A DNA stretch of 41,057 bases, taken from positions 1 to 41,057 of the forward strand of contig JANYHI010000030.1 of assembly GCA_025359125.1 (NCBI GenBank), written 5' to 3'. Positions within the stretch are counted from its first letter, which is position 1. Each line of letters begins with the position of its first letter. The notes below the pieces were generated by a model. That model was not told the DNA's origin. It searched no databases and saw nothing but the letters and a program-made list of their open reading frames with translations. The position numbers and the translations under genes were made by a program. This document shows, one piece after another, positions 1 through 8,485 of the stretch. The stretch is from Cytophagales bacterium. Its GTDB lineage: Bacteria; Bacteroidota; Bacteroidia; Cytophagales; Cyclobacteriaceae.

Positions 1-2807
1 GTGGTGTTCCACGGCAACCGATCACTGTTTCTACTTGCCCCTGGATAACGATCACTATTGCCCACGTATGAATCACCAAATGCTCCGCCATCTCCATTCA
101 GATCGTTTGTAGTTCCTCCCAGCGGCTTTCCTTTGCTATTAACAATTGCATATTGAGTTCCATTGGGCACCCGATTGATCGGCTGACCACTTTGAATGAG
201 CGCTGCGAGTGTAGCGGTAAAATTCTTAAATGGATAATAATTCAAAATTCCATTGACGATGTGCCTTCGGTCATTAATAGAAGGTCCCCATTCGTTGCTA
301 AAGTTATTCGCATCGGCTGCGCGGAAGTTGATATCTTCTGTGTTGTTGCGCAACGAAGATAGCGTATAGATTATGCGATAGGCTAACTTTCCGTTGTCCC
401 TGTCTTTTTGAAAATTGAAGCTTGCAGCATAATACTCTGATTCGCCTGCTGATTCTGTCAGTACAACGTTCTTGGCAACACCCCCAACATTTTGCCCATT
501 AATGATGGCATAGTTTCCATAGATAGGTAGCACACGTGTGCTATCAGCATAGGCGGTACTTCGCGCAGTATTTCCAGCAGCCACCGCATCGTAAGCTGAA
601 GGTGCATTTAAGTTGCGCGTACGAAAAAGGTTATTGGATTTGTTGTACACCAAATCCACATAAAATAACTTATCGTTATCCACTTGATACTGATAGCCCA
701 AAGAAATTTGTTGAGTATAGGGGTTTTGATAACCATTAGGATTTAGAATTCTGCGCTCTCCGCTAAACAGATTTTGCTGACTGGCGTAGGTAAATGCCGC
801 TGGGCCATTCAAATAATTGAAGGGCAATCCCGCACTATTGCTTTCGCCCACTCCTAAATTCCCGTCAAACGTAATTCTATTCAAATCGGTATTGCTTGGC
901 AACACTCCGTTATCTTTGAAATATTGCAACTGCCGCTTAAAATCCGCATTGGTACTATTCTGTTGCAATGCATCACTATATATGGCGTACAAGATCTTGT
1001 CGTAAAAAATTCCGTACCCACCACGTATGATACTGCGACCCGATAATTTATAATTTAAACTAGTACGCGGAGCAATATTGTTGTAGTCTCCGTTATCGCT
1101 TCCACCCTTAGAAAGATTATCATAATCATATCTAACACCAATGGTAAGATTTAACTTTGGGGTAGCTGCAAATTGATCTTCTGCATAGAAAGTGAAAATG
1201 GTTTGGAGCTTACCAAAGCTATTCGGTCTTAGCTCTCTCGAAAAATTGGTAACCTTTACAGTGGATGGAATATCGTTTACGCCTAAGCCTGCACCCAGAT
1301 TTTTTGATTTCAATGCATCCAGCTCTGTTTGCGTGAGCTGAACGGTGTAACTTCCGTTTGGATTGCCACCACCAAACAATTCATGATCGGCACCAATAAA
1401 CTCAGCACCAAATTTCAGCGTATGGTTGCCTTTATACACACTTACCTTCTGTTGCAATTGTAGCGTACTTTCTTTTGAGTCAAACACATAACCTGGATGG
1501 CCTAAGTAGGCAATCGTTTGTCCAGTTGGATCTTTCACCGTTACATCTGGATGCGAAGGATTTTCGGGCTTGCCATAATTCCAGCGAAAGCTGGAATACT
1601 GAATATTACTTTCAAATTTAAAATTGCTGCCTATCCACGTATTTTTATTGGCAACCAAAACAGAATTCCGGTCTTGGCTATTGCCAGCAGATGGAAAGCC
1701 AATGCCACCTGTTAACCCGCCTGCTTGCCGTCCGATATTTACCAACCCGATATTCGCACGCAGCGAAGAAGAAAAATTACTTGACCATTTGTGATCCAAC
1801 TTGGCAGAGAAATAATCGAAACGATTTTCTCCTCGCACAGTTTGGTTTACGCCAAGCGTTGGAGAGTTTAGCAGGTTATCTTTAATATCTGTTGTGTGCT
1901 CGACATTCACATAGTAAAATGTTTTTTCTTTAACTAATGCACCACCAAAACCGAAGCCACCTTGGTAGCGCTGGAAACCGTTCTTTACTTGGTTGCCCGA
2001 AAGGTCGCGTTGTAAAAAATCGGTGGTGCCATCGATCGAGGGGCCGGGACGAGTGATGAAGAATGCCTCGCCACCAAATTCATTACTTCCTGATTTAGAG
2101 GTGACATTGATGATCCCATTTCCGGTATTGCCAAACTCAGTAGAGTAATTATTTGTAAGAACACTTACGTTTTGTGCGAAGCCAACGGGTATAGCAAATT
2201 TTTGCCCGCCCAAAAAGCGTTCGTTGTTATCCATACCATCAATCATATAATTATTAAACAATCCGTTGGCGCCATTAATACTTACATTGGGCGCCTCTGG
2301 ATAAAAACCTGTAGCTTGACTTACGTTGGGCAATCGAAATAACATGCGGGTAATGTCACGGCCTTCAATAGGTAACTCTTGAATTTTCTTGATGCTAATG
2401 TCAGAGGATACCTCTGCATTGATGGTGTTGATGGCTGTGGCGCGCGAGGCAGTAACCACCAATTCATCAAGTACTTTATCTTTTCTTTTTGGCGCTACCA
2501 ATGTAATGGCGCGTTTAAAATTCGAGCGAAGCTCAATGTCTTTTGCTTCAACATCCATATAGTCGGTATTTTCTTTGGTAAATACCCGATAAGTTCCGCT
2601 CAAAGAAAGCCCTTTGAAGAGCACCTTACCAAAAGAATTAGTGTGTGAGGTGTTTGTATAACCAATGGTCGGGTTTTCTATCAAGACTTCAAAGTCAGGC
2701 AAAGGTTTTCCATCTACTGGGTTGAGGATGTTGACTTCCAAATCGACTTGGGCAAACGCGACAGACGTAAATAAAAAAAATAGCGAAATGGTTATGATTC
2801 TATTCAT
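1..2807 (-). CDS. TonB-dependent outer-membrane receptor (3' end outside window)
   Basis: Reading down from an ATG at 2807, one open frame runs without a stop to the window edge (about 935 residues), so the C-terminus is missing. Seen: signal peptide of about 19 residues ending AFAQ; a carboxypeptidase-regulatory-like beta-sandwich at about 22-95; a plug-like region at about 105-215 with GRDITRMLFRLPNV and YMIDGMDNNERF; then a long region rich in aromatic, Asn and Gly residues, including IGVRYDYDN, typical of a 22-strand barrel. The family imports large substrates across the outer membrane using TonB-ExbBD energy; nothing here gives the substrate. No SusD partner is visible in the window. The DUF2064 gene ends 41 bases upstream on the same strand, and I see no promoter between them, so co-transcription is likely (inference). 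Confidence 0.9.
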   Translation of the reverse strand, partial: MNRIITISLFFLFTSVAFAQVDLEVNILNPVDGKPLPDFEVLIENPTIGYTNTSHTNSFGKVLFKGLSLSGTYRVFTKENTDYMDVEAKDIELRSNFKRAITLVAPKRKDKVLDELVVTASRATAINTINAEVSSDISIKKIQELPIEGRDITRMLFRLPNVSQATGFYPEAPNVSINGANGLFNNYMIDGMDNNERFLGGQKFAIPVGFAQNVSVLTNNYSTEFGNTGNGIINVTSKSGSNEFGGEAFFITRPGPSIDGTTDFLQRDLSGNQVKNGFQRYQGGFGFGGALVKEKTFYYVNVEHTTDIKDNLLNSPTLGVNQTVRGENRFDYFSAKLDHKWSSNFSSSLRANIGLVNIGRQAGGLTGGIGFPSAGNSQDRNSVLVANKNTWIGSNFKFESNIQYSSFRWNYGKPENPSHPDVTVKDPTGQTIAYLGHPGYVFDSKESTLQLQQKVSVYKGNHTLKFGAEFIGADHELFGGGNPNGSYTVQLTQTELDALKSKNLGAGLGVNDIPSTVKVTNFSRELRPNSFGKLQTIFTFYAEDQFAATPKLNLTIGVRYDYDNLSKGGSDNGDYNNIAPRTSLNYKLSGRSIIRGGYGIFYDKILYAIYSDALQQNSTNADFKRQLQYFKDNGVLPSNTDLNRITFDGNLGVGESNSAGLPFNYLNGPAAFTYASQQNLFSGERRILNPNGYQNPYTQQISLGYQYQVDNDKLFYVDLVYNKSNNLFRTRNLNAPSAYDAVAAGNTARSTAYADSTRVLPIYGNYAIINGQNVGGVAKNVVLTESAGESEYYAASFNFQKDRDNGKLAYRIIYTLSSLRNNTEDINFRAADANNFSNEWGPSINDRRHIVNGILNYYPFKNFTATLAALIQSGQPINRVPNGTQYAIVNSKGKPLGGTTNDLNGDGGAFGDSYVGNSDRYPGASRNSDRLPWNT

Positions 2808-2848
2808 AATAAAGTTGAATTAAAAATTAAAAAAAAGAGTACGAAATC

Positions 2849-3538
2849 TTAGAGAGCCGGAGGTGCTCGAAGTCCGAAGGTAAATCTTGACTCGGTTGAC
2901 AGGATGGGACAGGTGAGATCAACAAAAATTATTTTGATGCGCTGAAGGAGCTGCTTCAAGCAATAAAGAAATGACTTGTTTGTGCCTTGATAAACTAGTC
3001 TATGCAAATCGCTGGCAGAGTCAACATCAGAAAGAGAATGCAAACAAGAAATTTGCCCACCAAATTCAGCGGCATAATCTTGAAGGTTAGAAAATACCCG
3101 ACTCGATTTCCAATTTAAATTGGAGAATTTTTCCTTGTCAAAAGTGTTTCTGGTAAGGCCAATCAAGTAAGCCCCTCCATCGTTGGCAGGACCAATCACC
3201 ATATTATTGAATGAAAGTTTATGGGCTGCGTTGATAAGTAAATCGACTGTGAGATGAGGGCAATCGTTACCAATAGAAATTACTTTCTCGTAGCCTTTGT
3301 TGAAAACCTGCTGAAATGCGTGAGAGTAACGTTCTCCAAAGGTGGTACCCACTTGATGATCAGAATCTATGATAAAATAATCAAGCCCTGACTTTTTAGC
3401 GAGAGAAATGGAATGGCTTATTAAGCACGATACAATCTTTACATTGAGTTTCCTTTTATGACAAAATGTCTTTGTCTCTACTTCTCGTGAAATAGTATTG
3501 GTAAATAATAAAATGGCTGTTGATCGTCTTTTGGACAC
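2849..3538 (-). CDS. DUF2064 (TIGR04282-like) glycosyltransferase-fold protein
   Basis: 229 residues. The middle matches the DUF2064 family of GT-A-fold proteins: VISIGNDCPHL at about 90-100, where the Asp/Cys stretch corresponds to the metal/nucleotide-binding motif, and GPANDGGAYLIGL at about 136-148. Family members are annotated as putative glycosyltransferases, some near arsenosugar genes; no arsenic genes are seen here. Odd points: the basic GxxKTRL motif that usually follows the first strand is not visible (VETKTFCHK occupies that place), and a tail of about 45 residues follows the domain and ends RFTFGLRAPPAL. It is the upstream gene of a likely two-gene unit with the TonB receptor. 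Substrate and activity are unknown; loss of the KTR motif leaves activity open. Confidence 0.75.
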   Translation of the reverse strand: MSKRRSTAILLFTNTISREVETKTFCHKRKLNVKIVSCLISHSISLAKKSGLDYFIIDSDHQVGTTFGERYSHAFQQVFNKGYEKVISIGNDCPHLTVDLLINAAHKLSFNNMVIGPANDGGAYLIGLTRNTFDKEKFSNLNWKSSRVFSNLQDYAAEFGGQISCLHSLSDVDSASDLHRLVYQGTNKSFLYCLKQLLQRIKIIFVDLTCPILSTESRFTFGLRAPPAL

Positions 3539-3661
3539 GTTGGATTTTTTCGCAAAAAATAAAACTAACCGATTTTAACTTTCTTAGCTAATCTACGATG
3601 TCGGGCGCACGACTGGGTTAACTATTTTTGCCAAACAATAGGGAAAGCATAAATGTCTCAG

Positions 3662-4420
3662 CTAAAAATTGGGAGACAGTAAATATTTAGTATAGAAGTC
3701 GTCAATTGCTTGTACCGCATCTTCGGGTGTATCAACAAGCACAAAAAGATCAAGGTCTTCGGCACTAATCATTTTTTCAGTTACCAATACTTTCTTAATC
3801 CACTCCATCATACCAGCCCAAAATTTCTTGCCCACTAACACAATTGGAAAACGTCCAATCTTCTTTGTTTGAATAAGGGTGAGTGCTTCGCTCAGTTCAT
3901 CGATTGTTCCAAACCCGCCCGGCATAACTATAAAACCTTGAGAATATTTTACAAACATTACTTTGCGCACGAAGAAATAATCAAACGTTATGAGCTTATC
4001 AGGGTCGATATAAATATTTCCCTTTTGCTCATGCGGCAAATAAATATTTAAACCCACTGACTTTCCGCTTGCGCGATTGGCTCCCTTATTTCCAGCTTCC
4101 ATAATTCCCGGACCACCACCAGTAATCACACCATAACCCTGTTGCACTAGTTGATAGGCAATTTCTTCCGCCATTTTATAATACTGATTATCGGGCTTAA
4201 TGCGAGCAGACCCAAATATGGTTACGCAAGGTCCAATCTTAGCCAGCTTTTCAAAACCTTCTACAAACTCGCTCATCACTTTAAAAATCACCCACGAATC
4301 AGAACTTTTGATTTCAGCCCAATCCTTATCTTTAAATGCCTTTCTGATTCTGTGCTCTTCTTCTAATGCCTTTTGAATCTTATCATCTTTCTGAATTTTT
4401 ACTGCTTTCTTCGCTGCCAT
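3662..4420 (-). CDS. LOG family / TIGR00730 Rossmann-fold protein
   Basis: 252 residues. It carries the two family signatures: GGGPGIMEAGNKGA at 101-114 and PGGFGTIDEL at 167-176. In characterised LOG proteins these bind the phosphoribosyl group and catalyse release of base from nucleoside 5'-monophosphates (cytokinin riboside monophosphate in plants; bacterial substrates are less clear). The N-terminus (about 60 residues, Lys/Glu-rich) is longer than in short LOGs, as in the longer Bacteroidota subgroup. Start ATG followed by AAKKAV; no better start is seen. It is single: a divergent gene lies 67 bases upstream and a 123-base gap lies downstream. Cytoplasmic. Confidence 0.88.
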   Translation of the reverse strand: MAAKKAVKIQKDDKIQKALEEEHRIRKAFKDKDWAEIKSSDSWVIFKVMSEFVEGFEKLAKIGPCVTIFGSARIKPDNQYYKMAEEIAYQLVQQGYGVITGGGPGIMEAGNKGANRASGKSVGLNIYLPHEQKGNIYIDPDKLITFDYFFVRKVMFVKYSQGFIVMPGGFGTIDELSEALTLIQTKKIGRFPIVLVGKKFWAGMMEWIKKVLVTEKMISAEDLDLFVLVDTPEDAVQAIDDFYTKYLLSPNF

Positions 4421-4487
4421 ACTTATATTGTTAAAAGTTTGAAGTTAAATAAATGAACTTGCTCTGCAAATCTGAACTCAAATTCTC

Positions 4488-5591
4488 ATGAAATCAATCC
4501 AAGCTCCTTTAAAAAGACTAAAATTTATTTTCGTTTTAAGTTTTTTTAACCTGTTAATCATTTGCTGTGCGCCAAAAAATAAGAATGAGACGTGGGCTAT
4601 ACTTCCTTTTACCAAAGTAGATAGCTTAAACCCAATCTTAACGGCAGGAAGCAACGATTTTTTTTGTCCGATCAATAAGAAACTTGTAAAGTGGGAACAG
4701 AAAGATGTTTTTAATCCGGCTGCTGTTGTACGACACGATACCGTATTTCTTCTATATCGTGCCGAAGATGTAATTGGAAAATATGCAGGTACTTCTCGAA
4801 TAGGGTTAGCTTTTAGTATAGATGGCTTACACTTTACCCGATATGAAAAACCAATACTTTTTCCAGATGAAGATTTTATGAAGCAATATGAATGGGAAGG
4901 TGGAATTGAAGATCCTAGAATTATTGAGAGTAAAGATGGAATTTACATTTTAACTTACACCGCATACGATGGAAAATTAGCTCGGCTTTGTCTGGCTACT
5001 TCTTCTGATTTAATTCATTGGACAAAGAAGGGGTTGGTTTTAAAAAATAAGTATACCAACACGTGGAGTAAATCTGGCGCTATTGTTGGAAAAAGAGTAG
5101 GTGAAAAAGTGATTGCCCAAAAAATAAATGGTAGCTATTGGATGTATTTTGGCGATACTGATTTGTTTATTGCAATGTCAGATGATCTGATCAACTGGAA
5201 GCCTGTAGAAGAAAATGGAAAATTAAAATCAGTGCTTACACCTCGCCCAAAATATTTTGATAGTCGATTGGTAGAAAGTGGCCCTTTTGCTTTAGTTGGT
5301 GAAGATGGAATTGCACTTCTTTATAATGGAATGAATCTGGAGGAGGGCGGAGACCCTTCTCTAGCGAAAGGTGCCTATTGTGCCGGGCAGGCATTATTTG
5401 ATTTAAAGGATCCTACAAAAGTAATAGGTCGTTTAGAAAAAAACTTTCTTCGCCCTGATCAACCCTACGAGATTAATGGACAAGTAAATCAAGTTTGTTT
5501 TATTGAAGGACTCGCTCCCTGTAAAGGAAAATGGTTTCTCTACTATGGCACAGCCGATTCAAAAATTGGCGTGGCCACTTCGCCTCTTTAG
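4488..5591 (+). CDS. GH130-like glycosidase/phosphorylase, exported
   Basis: 367 residues with a five-bladed beta-propeller pattern of the GH43/62/130 superfamily. Seen: FNPAAV (75-80), LLYRAED (88-94), SRIGLAFS (103-110), GGIEDPRI (138-145) and a final LYYGTADSKIGVATSPL. In GH130 the Asp of the EDPR motif is the proton donor, and the family phosphorolyses or hydrolyses beta-mannosides. The N-terminus is a basic/hydrophobic signal (residues 7-26) ending IICCAPK; the double Cys suggests lipidation, but the residue before it is not the usual small one, so this is uncertain. No SusCD or other glycan genes lie nearby, unlike most GH130 genes in this phylum. It ends with a 4-base overlap with the convergent epimerase gene. 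Exact substrate unknown. Confidence 0.82.
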   Translation: MKSIQAPLKRLKFIFVLSFFNLLIICCAPKNKNETWAILPFTKVDSLNPILTAGSNDFFCPINKKLVKWEQKDVFNPAAVVRHDTVFLLYRAEDVIGKYAGTSRIGLAFSIDGLHFTRYEKPILFPDEDFMKQYEWEGGIEDPRIIESKDGIYILTYTAYDGKLARLCLATSSDLIHWTKKGLVLKNKYTNTWSKSGAIVGKRVGEKVIAQKINGSYWMYFGDTDLFIAMSDDLINWKPVEENGKLKSVLTPRPKYFDSRLVESGPFALVGEDGIALLYNGMNLEEGGDPSLAKGAYCAGQALFDLKDPTKVIGRLEKNFLRPDQPYEINGQVNQVCFIEGLAPCKGKWFLYYGTADSKIGVATSPL

Positions 5592-6496
5592 TTTTTGTTA
5601 AGTAAATCTTCTAGGGCGTTCTCTAAAGAATCAAATTTGAATTCAAAGCCGAGTTGCTTGATTTTACTGGGCGATACTTTGCTGCCATTTAAAATCAGCA
5701 CAGCCATTTCGCCTACTATAATCTTCATTACAAATGCAGGAATAGCTGGCAAGAGGAGCGGCCTTCTTAACGTTTTCGCAACTAGCTTTGTAAAATTATT
5801 ATTAGTGATCCAATCTGTAACTCCATTGTAAGCTCCTACCATTCTAGAATCTAAAACTGCTTTTGCAAATAGCTCCACTAAATCTTCTATATGAATCCAA
5901 CTCATATATTGATTTCCTGTGCCAAGCACTGCGCCCACGCCTAGCCGAATGGGCTTTGCCATTTCAACTAAGGCACCACCCTTTTCGCTTAGCACAATGC
6001 CAATTCTAATTTTTACAATCCGAATATCGAGGGAAGAGATTTTATCGACCGCTTGCTCCCACTCTTTGGTAACTTGCGCCAAAAAATCAGTGCCCGGTTT
6101 ACTTTCTTCTGAAAGTATTTCTTCACCCATGCCAAATCCATAGTAACCAATGGCCGATGCCGAAATAAATGTTTTAACAGAATGATTGCCTTCATTCAAA
6201 ATTTTAAATAGCAAGGCCGTAGATTGAATACGACTGTCTAATATTTCCTTCTTTCTTTTTTCCGTCCATCGTGTGTCAGCCACGCCTGCTCCTGCCAAAT
6301 GAATTATAGTATCAACACCTTGAAGAGCTTGCAAATCAAATTTTCCTTTTTCAACATCCCATACAAAAGAAGGAAGTCTTCCTGCCCTACTGCTTCTACC
6401 AATATGGGCAACCACATAGCCCTTTGATAAAAGCAACTCTGTTAGCTGACTGCCCACTAAGCCTGTACCTCCAGTAATTAAAATTTTATGGCTCAT
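5588..6496 (-). CDS. TIGR01777 family SDR epimerase (YfcH/SDR39U1-like)
   Basis: 302 residues. An extended short-chain dehydrogenase fold starts at once: ILITGGTGLVGSQ (5-17) is the glycine-rich NAD(P) loop, IIHLAGAGVADTRW (64-77) follows, and SASAIGYYG (112-120) holds the Tyr of the active-site region characteristic of TIGR01777. The C-terminal DUF1731-like part reads SPSKIKQLGFEFKF. Members are conserved across bacteria and eukaryotes, but their substrate is unknown. Monocistronic; it converges on the GH130 gene with overlapping stop regions and is divergent (45 bases) from the secreted coiled-coil gene. Cytoplasmic by lack of a signal. Confidence 0.9.
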   Translation of the reverse strand: MSHKILITGGTGLVGSQLTELLLSKGYVVAHIGRSSRAGRLPSFVWDVEKGKFDLQALQGVDTIIHLAGAGVADTRWTEKRKKEILDSRIQSTALLFKILNEGNHSVKTFISASAIGYYGFGMGEEILSEESKPGTDFLAQVTKEWEQAVDKISSLDIRIVKIRIGIVLSEKGGALVEMAKPIRLGVGAVLGTGNQYMSWIHIEDLVELFAKAVLDSRMVGAYNGVTDWITNNNFTKLVAKTLRRPLLLPAIPAFVMKIIVGEMAVLILNGSKVSPSKIKQLGFEFKFDSLENALEDLLNKN

Positions 6497-6541
6497 TATT
6501 CGTAATTTTGAAAGGCTATTTATAAAAGTAACAAACCACTC

Positions 6542-7237
6542 ATGATTAAGTTTAATTATCTTTTACTCCTTCTTTTGATTTCAGGATTGGCAACTTCCCA
6601 AACCGTAAAAGTAAAAACACAACAACAACGAATAAAGGGAGAAAGCATTGACGGGTTTGCCGTGGATGTGGAAGGGAATAAATCAGATGTAACCTCTTCG
6701 CTCACAAAATATTTAAAAGAAACTGGTAAGGTTAAATTCCTGACTTTTGATCCACTGGTGATTACTGATCCTATTTTCAATGGAACGGTTTATCCTAAAA
6801 AATCGATTTATGCCTACACCACCGAAAGTGGAAATGTAGTTACCGCTTGGTTGGGTATTAAGGCAAACGAGTGGGAACAAAAGGATGTTGCGCCCATTAA
6901 CAAACAATTACAGCGAATGGCGAATGAATTTGGCATCAGGTATAATAGAGAAAAAGTACAAGGCCAAATTGATGAAACACAACAAGCATTAGATGCGGTT
7001 GATAAGCAAACGCTCCGATTTGTTAATCAAGGAAAAGATTTAGCCACCAAGCTTACCAATAATGAATTAGAAAAAGTAAAATTACAAAAAGCACTGGAGG
7101 CAAATGCGCTGGAGAATGCTGTGCTGAAAGTTAAAATTGAGAATAATAAAAAAGCACAAGATTCGGTTGCCAACGCAGCTGTACAAATCAAAAAAGTGAA
7201 AGAAGTGCAGTTGGAAAAATTGAGAAAAATTAATTGA
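6542..7237 (+). CDS. Secreted protein of unknown function with C-terminal coiled coil
   Basis: 231 residues; I do not recognise the family. Residues 1-19 are a clear signal peptide (hydrophobic Leu run, then ATSQ). About 20-115 is a compact domain with GFAVDVEGN, LKETGKVKFLTFDPLVITDP and a VVTAWLGIKANEW stretch, compatible with a small beta-rich fold. From about 120 to the end the sequence is strongly helical, rich in Lys, Gln, Asn, Ala and Leu, and without prolines, predicting a coiled coil (IDETQQALDAV, LEKVKLQKALEANALENAVL). It probably works in the periplasm or at the inner face of the outer membrane. It converges on the next gene with 6 bases between stops. Confidence 0.7.
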   Translation: MIKFNYLLLLLLISGLATSQTVKVKTQQQRIKGESIDGFAVDVEGNKSDVTSSLTKYLKETGKVKFLTFDPLVITDPIFNGTVYPKKSIYAYTTESGNVVTAWLGIKANEWEQKDVAPINKQLQRMANEFGIRYNREKVQGQIDETQQALDAVDKQTLRFVNQGKDLATKLTNNELEKVKLQKALEANALENAVLKVKIENNKKAQDSVANAAVQIKKVKEVQLEKLRKIN

Positions 7238-7243
7238 TCATTC

Positions 7244-8176
7244 TCATTTAGTTGAAATGCTGGTTTCCTGTTTAGCTTTCGAAAAATAAGTAGGATACAA
7301 AAATCTGATTTCTGCCTCTAGCGCAAAGTGATCTGATAAATCAAGATGGCTTTTATTCCAAGGATCTCTGAAAACACGAACTTCTCGGGCTGTAGAAATT
7401 ATTTGGTTGCCCTGATCGCGAATTAAAATATAATCAATCAAAACTGCCTGAGAGCCGGATTCTACATGCAGATCATTTTGCCCCCGATCGTACGTAAATT
7501 TTTGCTCACTGTCTAAGTCACCATCTTTTGCCTGAAGCGTTTGCAGCATAAATAGATATTCTTCTGCCTTGCGACTAATATTAAAATCGCCACACACAAT
7601 TTGCGGAACGTCTTCTTTCTTAAACGGTTTTAACAACCGATTATAAAATTCTACACATTGACTTTGCCGCACCCAAGCCGGCCCAGAATTTTGCAGATGA
7701 GTGGCTGCAATTTGTATATGCGTTTTGTTATTCAGTACTATTTCTATGAGTAGACCCCCCTTGCGCGAGAGTGCATCTATGCCTGACCGATTCTGAAAAA
7801 TAATAGACTGGCTACTCGCAATTGGATGTTTACTAAAAATCCAGAGGCCACTATTCGTCCGGTAGGAAATAAATTTACGGTTAGCGGGGCCCGCTTGGTA
7901 GGGAAAGCTTTCTTTCAGTTGATTGAAAATCCTCTTGCGCGCTTTTCGTTGAAAAGCCTCTTGAAAAACAATCACATCATAATCGCTCTCTTTCAAAATT
8001 TTACCGATAGATACTGCGCGCTTTTTCTTACCACCAGGCTTAACCATACCCGGAAGCATGCAAATATTCCACGATAAGATTTTAATTTTTTCTGGCTGTG
8101 AGGGAGACGTTATCGGCTGGCTGAAGCTGACGTAGAAGGAGAAAGTGCTCGTAAATAAAATCAATGCTATTTTCAT
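7244..8176 (-). CDS. Secreted endonuclease/exonuclease/phosphatase-fold enzyme (sphingomyelinase-like)
   Basis: 310 residues with a signal peptide (1-19, cleavage after SFSQ). All EEP-fold signatures are present in order: LSWNIC (34-39), VFQEAF with the metal-binding Glu (70-75), ATHLQNS (158-164), CGDFNIS (195-201), LIDYILI (246-252) and SDHFALE with the catalytic His (281-287). The LSWNI..MLPG opening and the secreted location resemble bacterial neutral sphingomyelinases and related phospholipases C rather than DNases, but substrate cannot be fixed from sequence. Bacteroidota make sphingolipids, so a phosphodiesterase for self or foreign lipids is possible (inference). A TAnnTTTG element sits 10-17 bases before the start. 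Confidence 0.85.
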   Translation of the reverse strand: MKIALILFTSTFSFYVSFSQPITSPSQPEKIKILSWNICMLPGMVKPGGKKKRAVSIGKILKESDYDVIVFQEAFQRKARKRIFNQLKESFPYQAGPANRKFISYRTNSGLWIFSKHPIASSQSIIFQNRSGIDALSRKGGLLIEIVLNNKTHIQIAATHLQNSGPAWVRQSQCVEFYNRLLKPFKKEDVPQIVCGDFNISRKAEEYLFMLQTLQAKDGDLDSEQKFTYDRGQNDLHVESGSQAVLIDYILIRDQGNQIISTAREVRVFRDPWNKSHLDLSDHFALEAEIRFLYPTYFSKAKQETSISTK

Positions 8177-8185
8177 TTACGAACA

Positions 8186-8193
8186 CAAAAATA
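8186..8193 (-). promoter_or_regulatory. Bacteroidota -7 element before the EEP-fold gene
   Basis: The minus strand reads TATTTTTG, an exact match to TAnnTTTG, ending 9 bases before the start codon at 8176. No clear -33 TTTG is seen about 20 bases upstream. Confidence 0.5.
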
Positions 8194-8429
8194 GCGACTG
8201 CTTGTTACTTTAAGATGAAGGGAGAGTTATAACCTTGCGATCACTTAGGACTTGGCCTGCATGCTCATCTCAATTGCATTACTGCTTATGGGTGATGGCT
8301 CTTACTCTATTTCAAAATTGTTCTTATGCGAATAGTAAACTTTCAGCATGGAAACTTTGATAGGAAACTACGGGTCCTTCTATTGCATAATTTGGGTTAA
8401 AAATTGATTTCTATTCACTTTTCAAAAAA
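8194..8429. other. Intergenic stretch without a recognisable gene
   Basis: Between the upstream region of the EEP gene and the terminator of the next operon. Both strands show only short open frames with no protein-like composition, no tRNA and no strong repeat. I see nothing functional in it. Confidence 0.6.
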
Positions 8430-8458
8430 AAGAGGTCAACCTTATTGGTTGACCTCTT
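8430..8458 (-). terminator. Rho-independent terminator of the TonB/IPT operon
   Basis: A perfect 12-bp stem (8430-8441 with 8447-8458) closes a 5-base loop; arm AAGAGGTCAACC. On the minus strand it is followed by a run of T (complement of 8424-8429). It lies 28 bases after the stop of the IPT lipoprotein gene. Confidence 0.92.
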
Positions 8459-8485
8459 CAAAACTAAATTAAAACAATTGAGATA

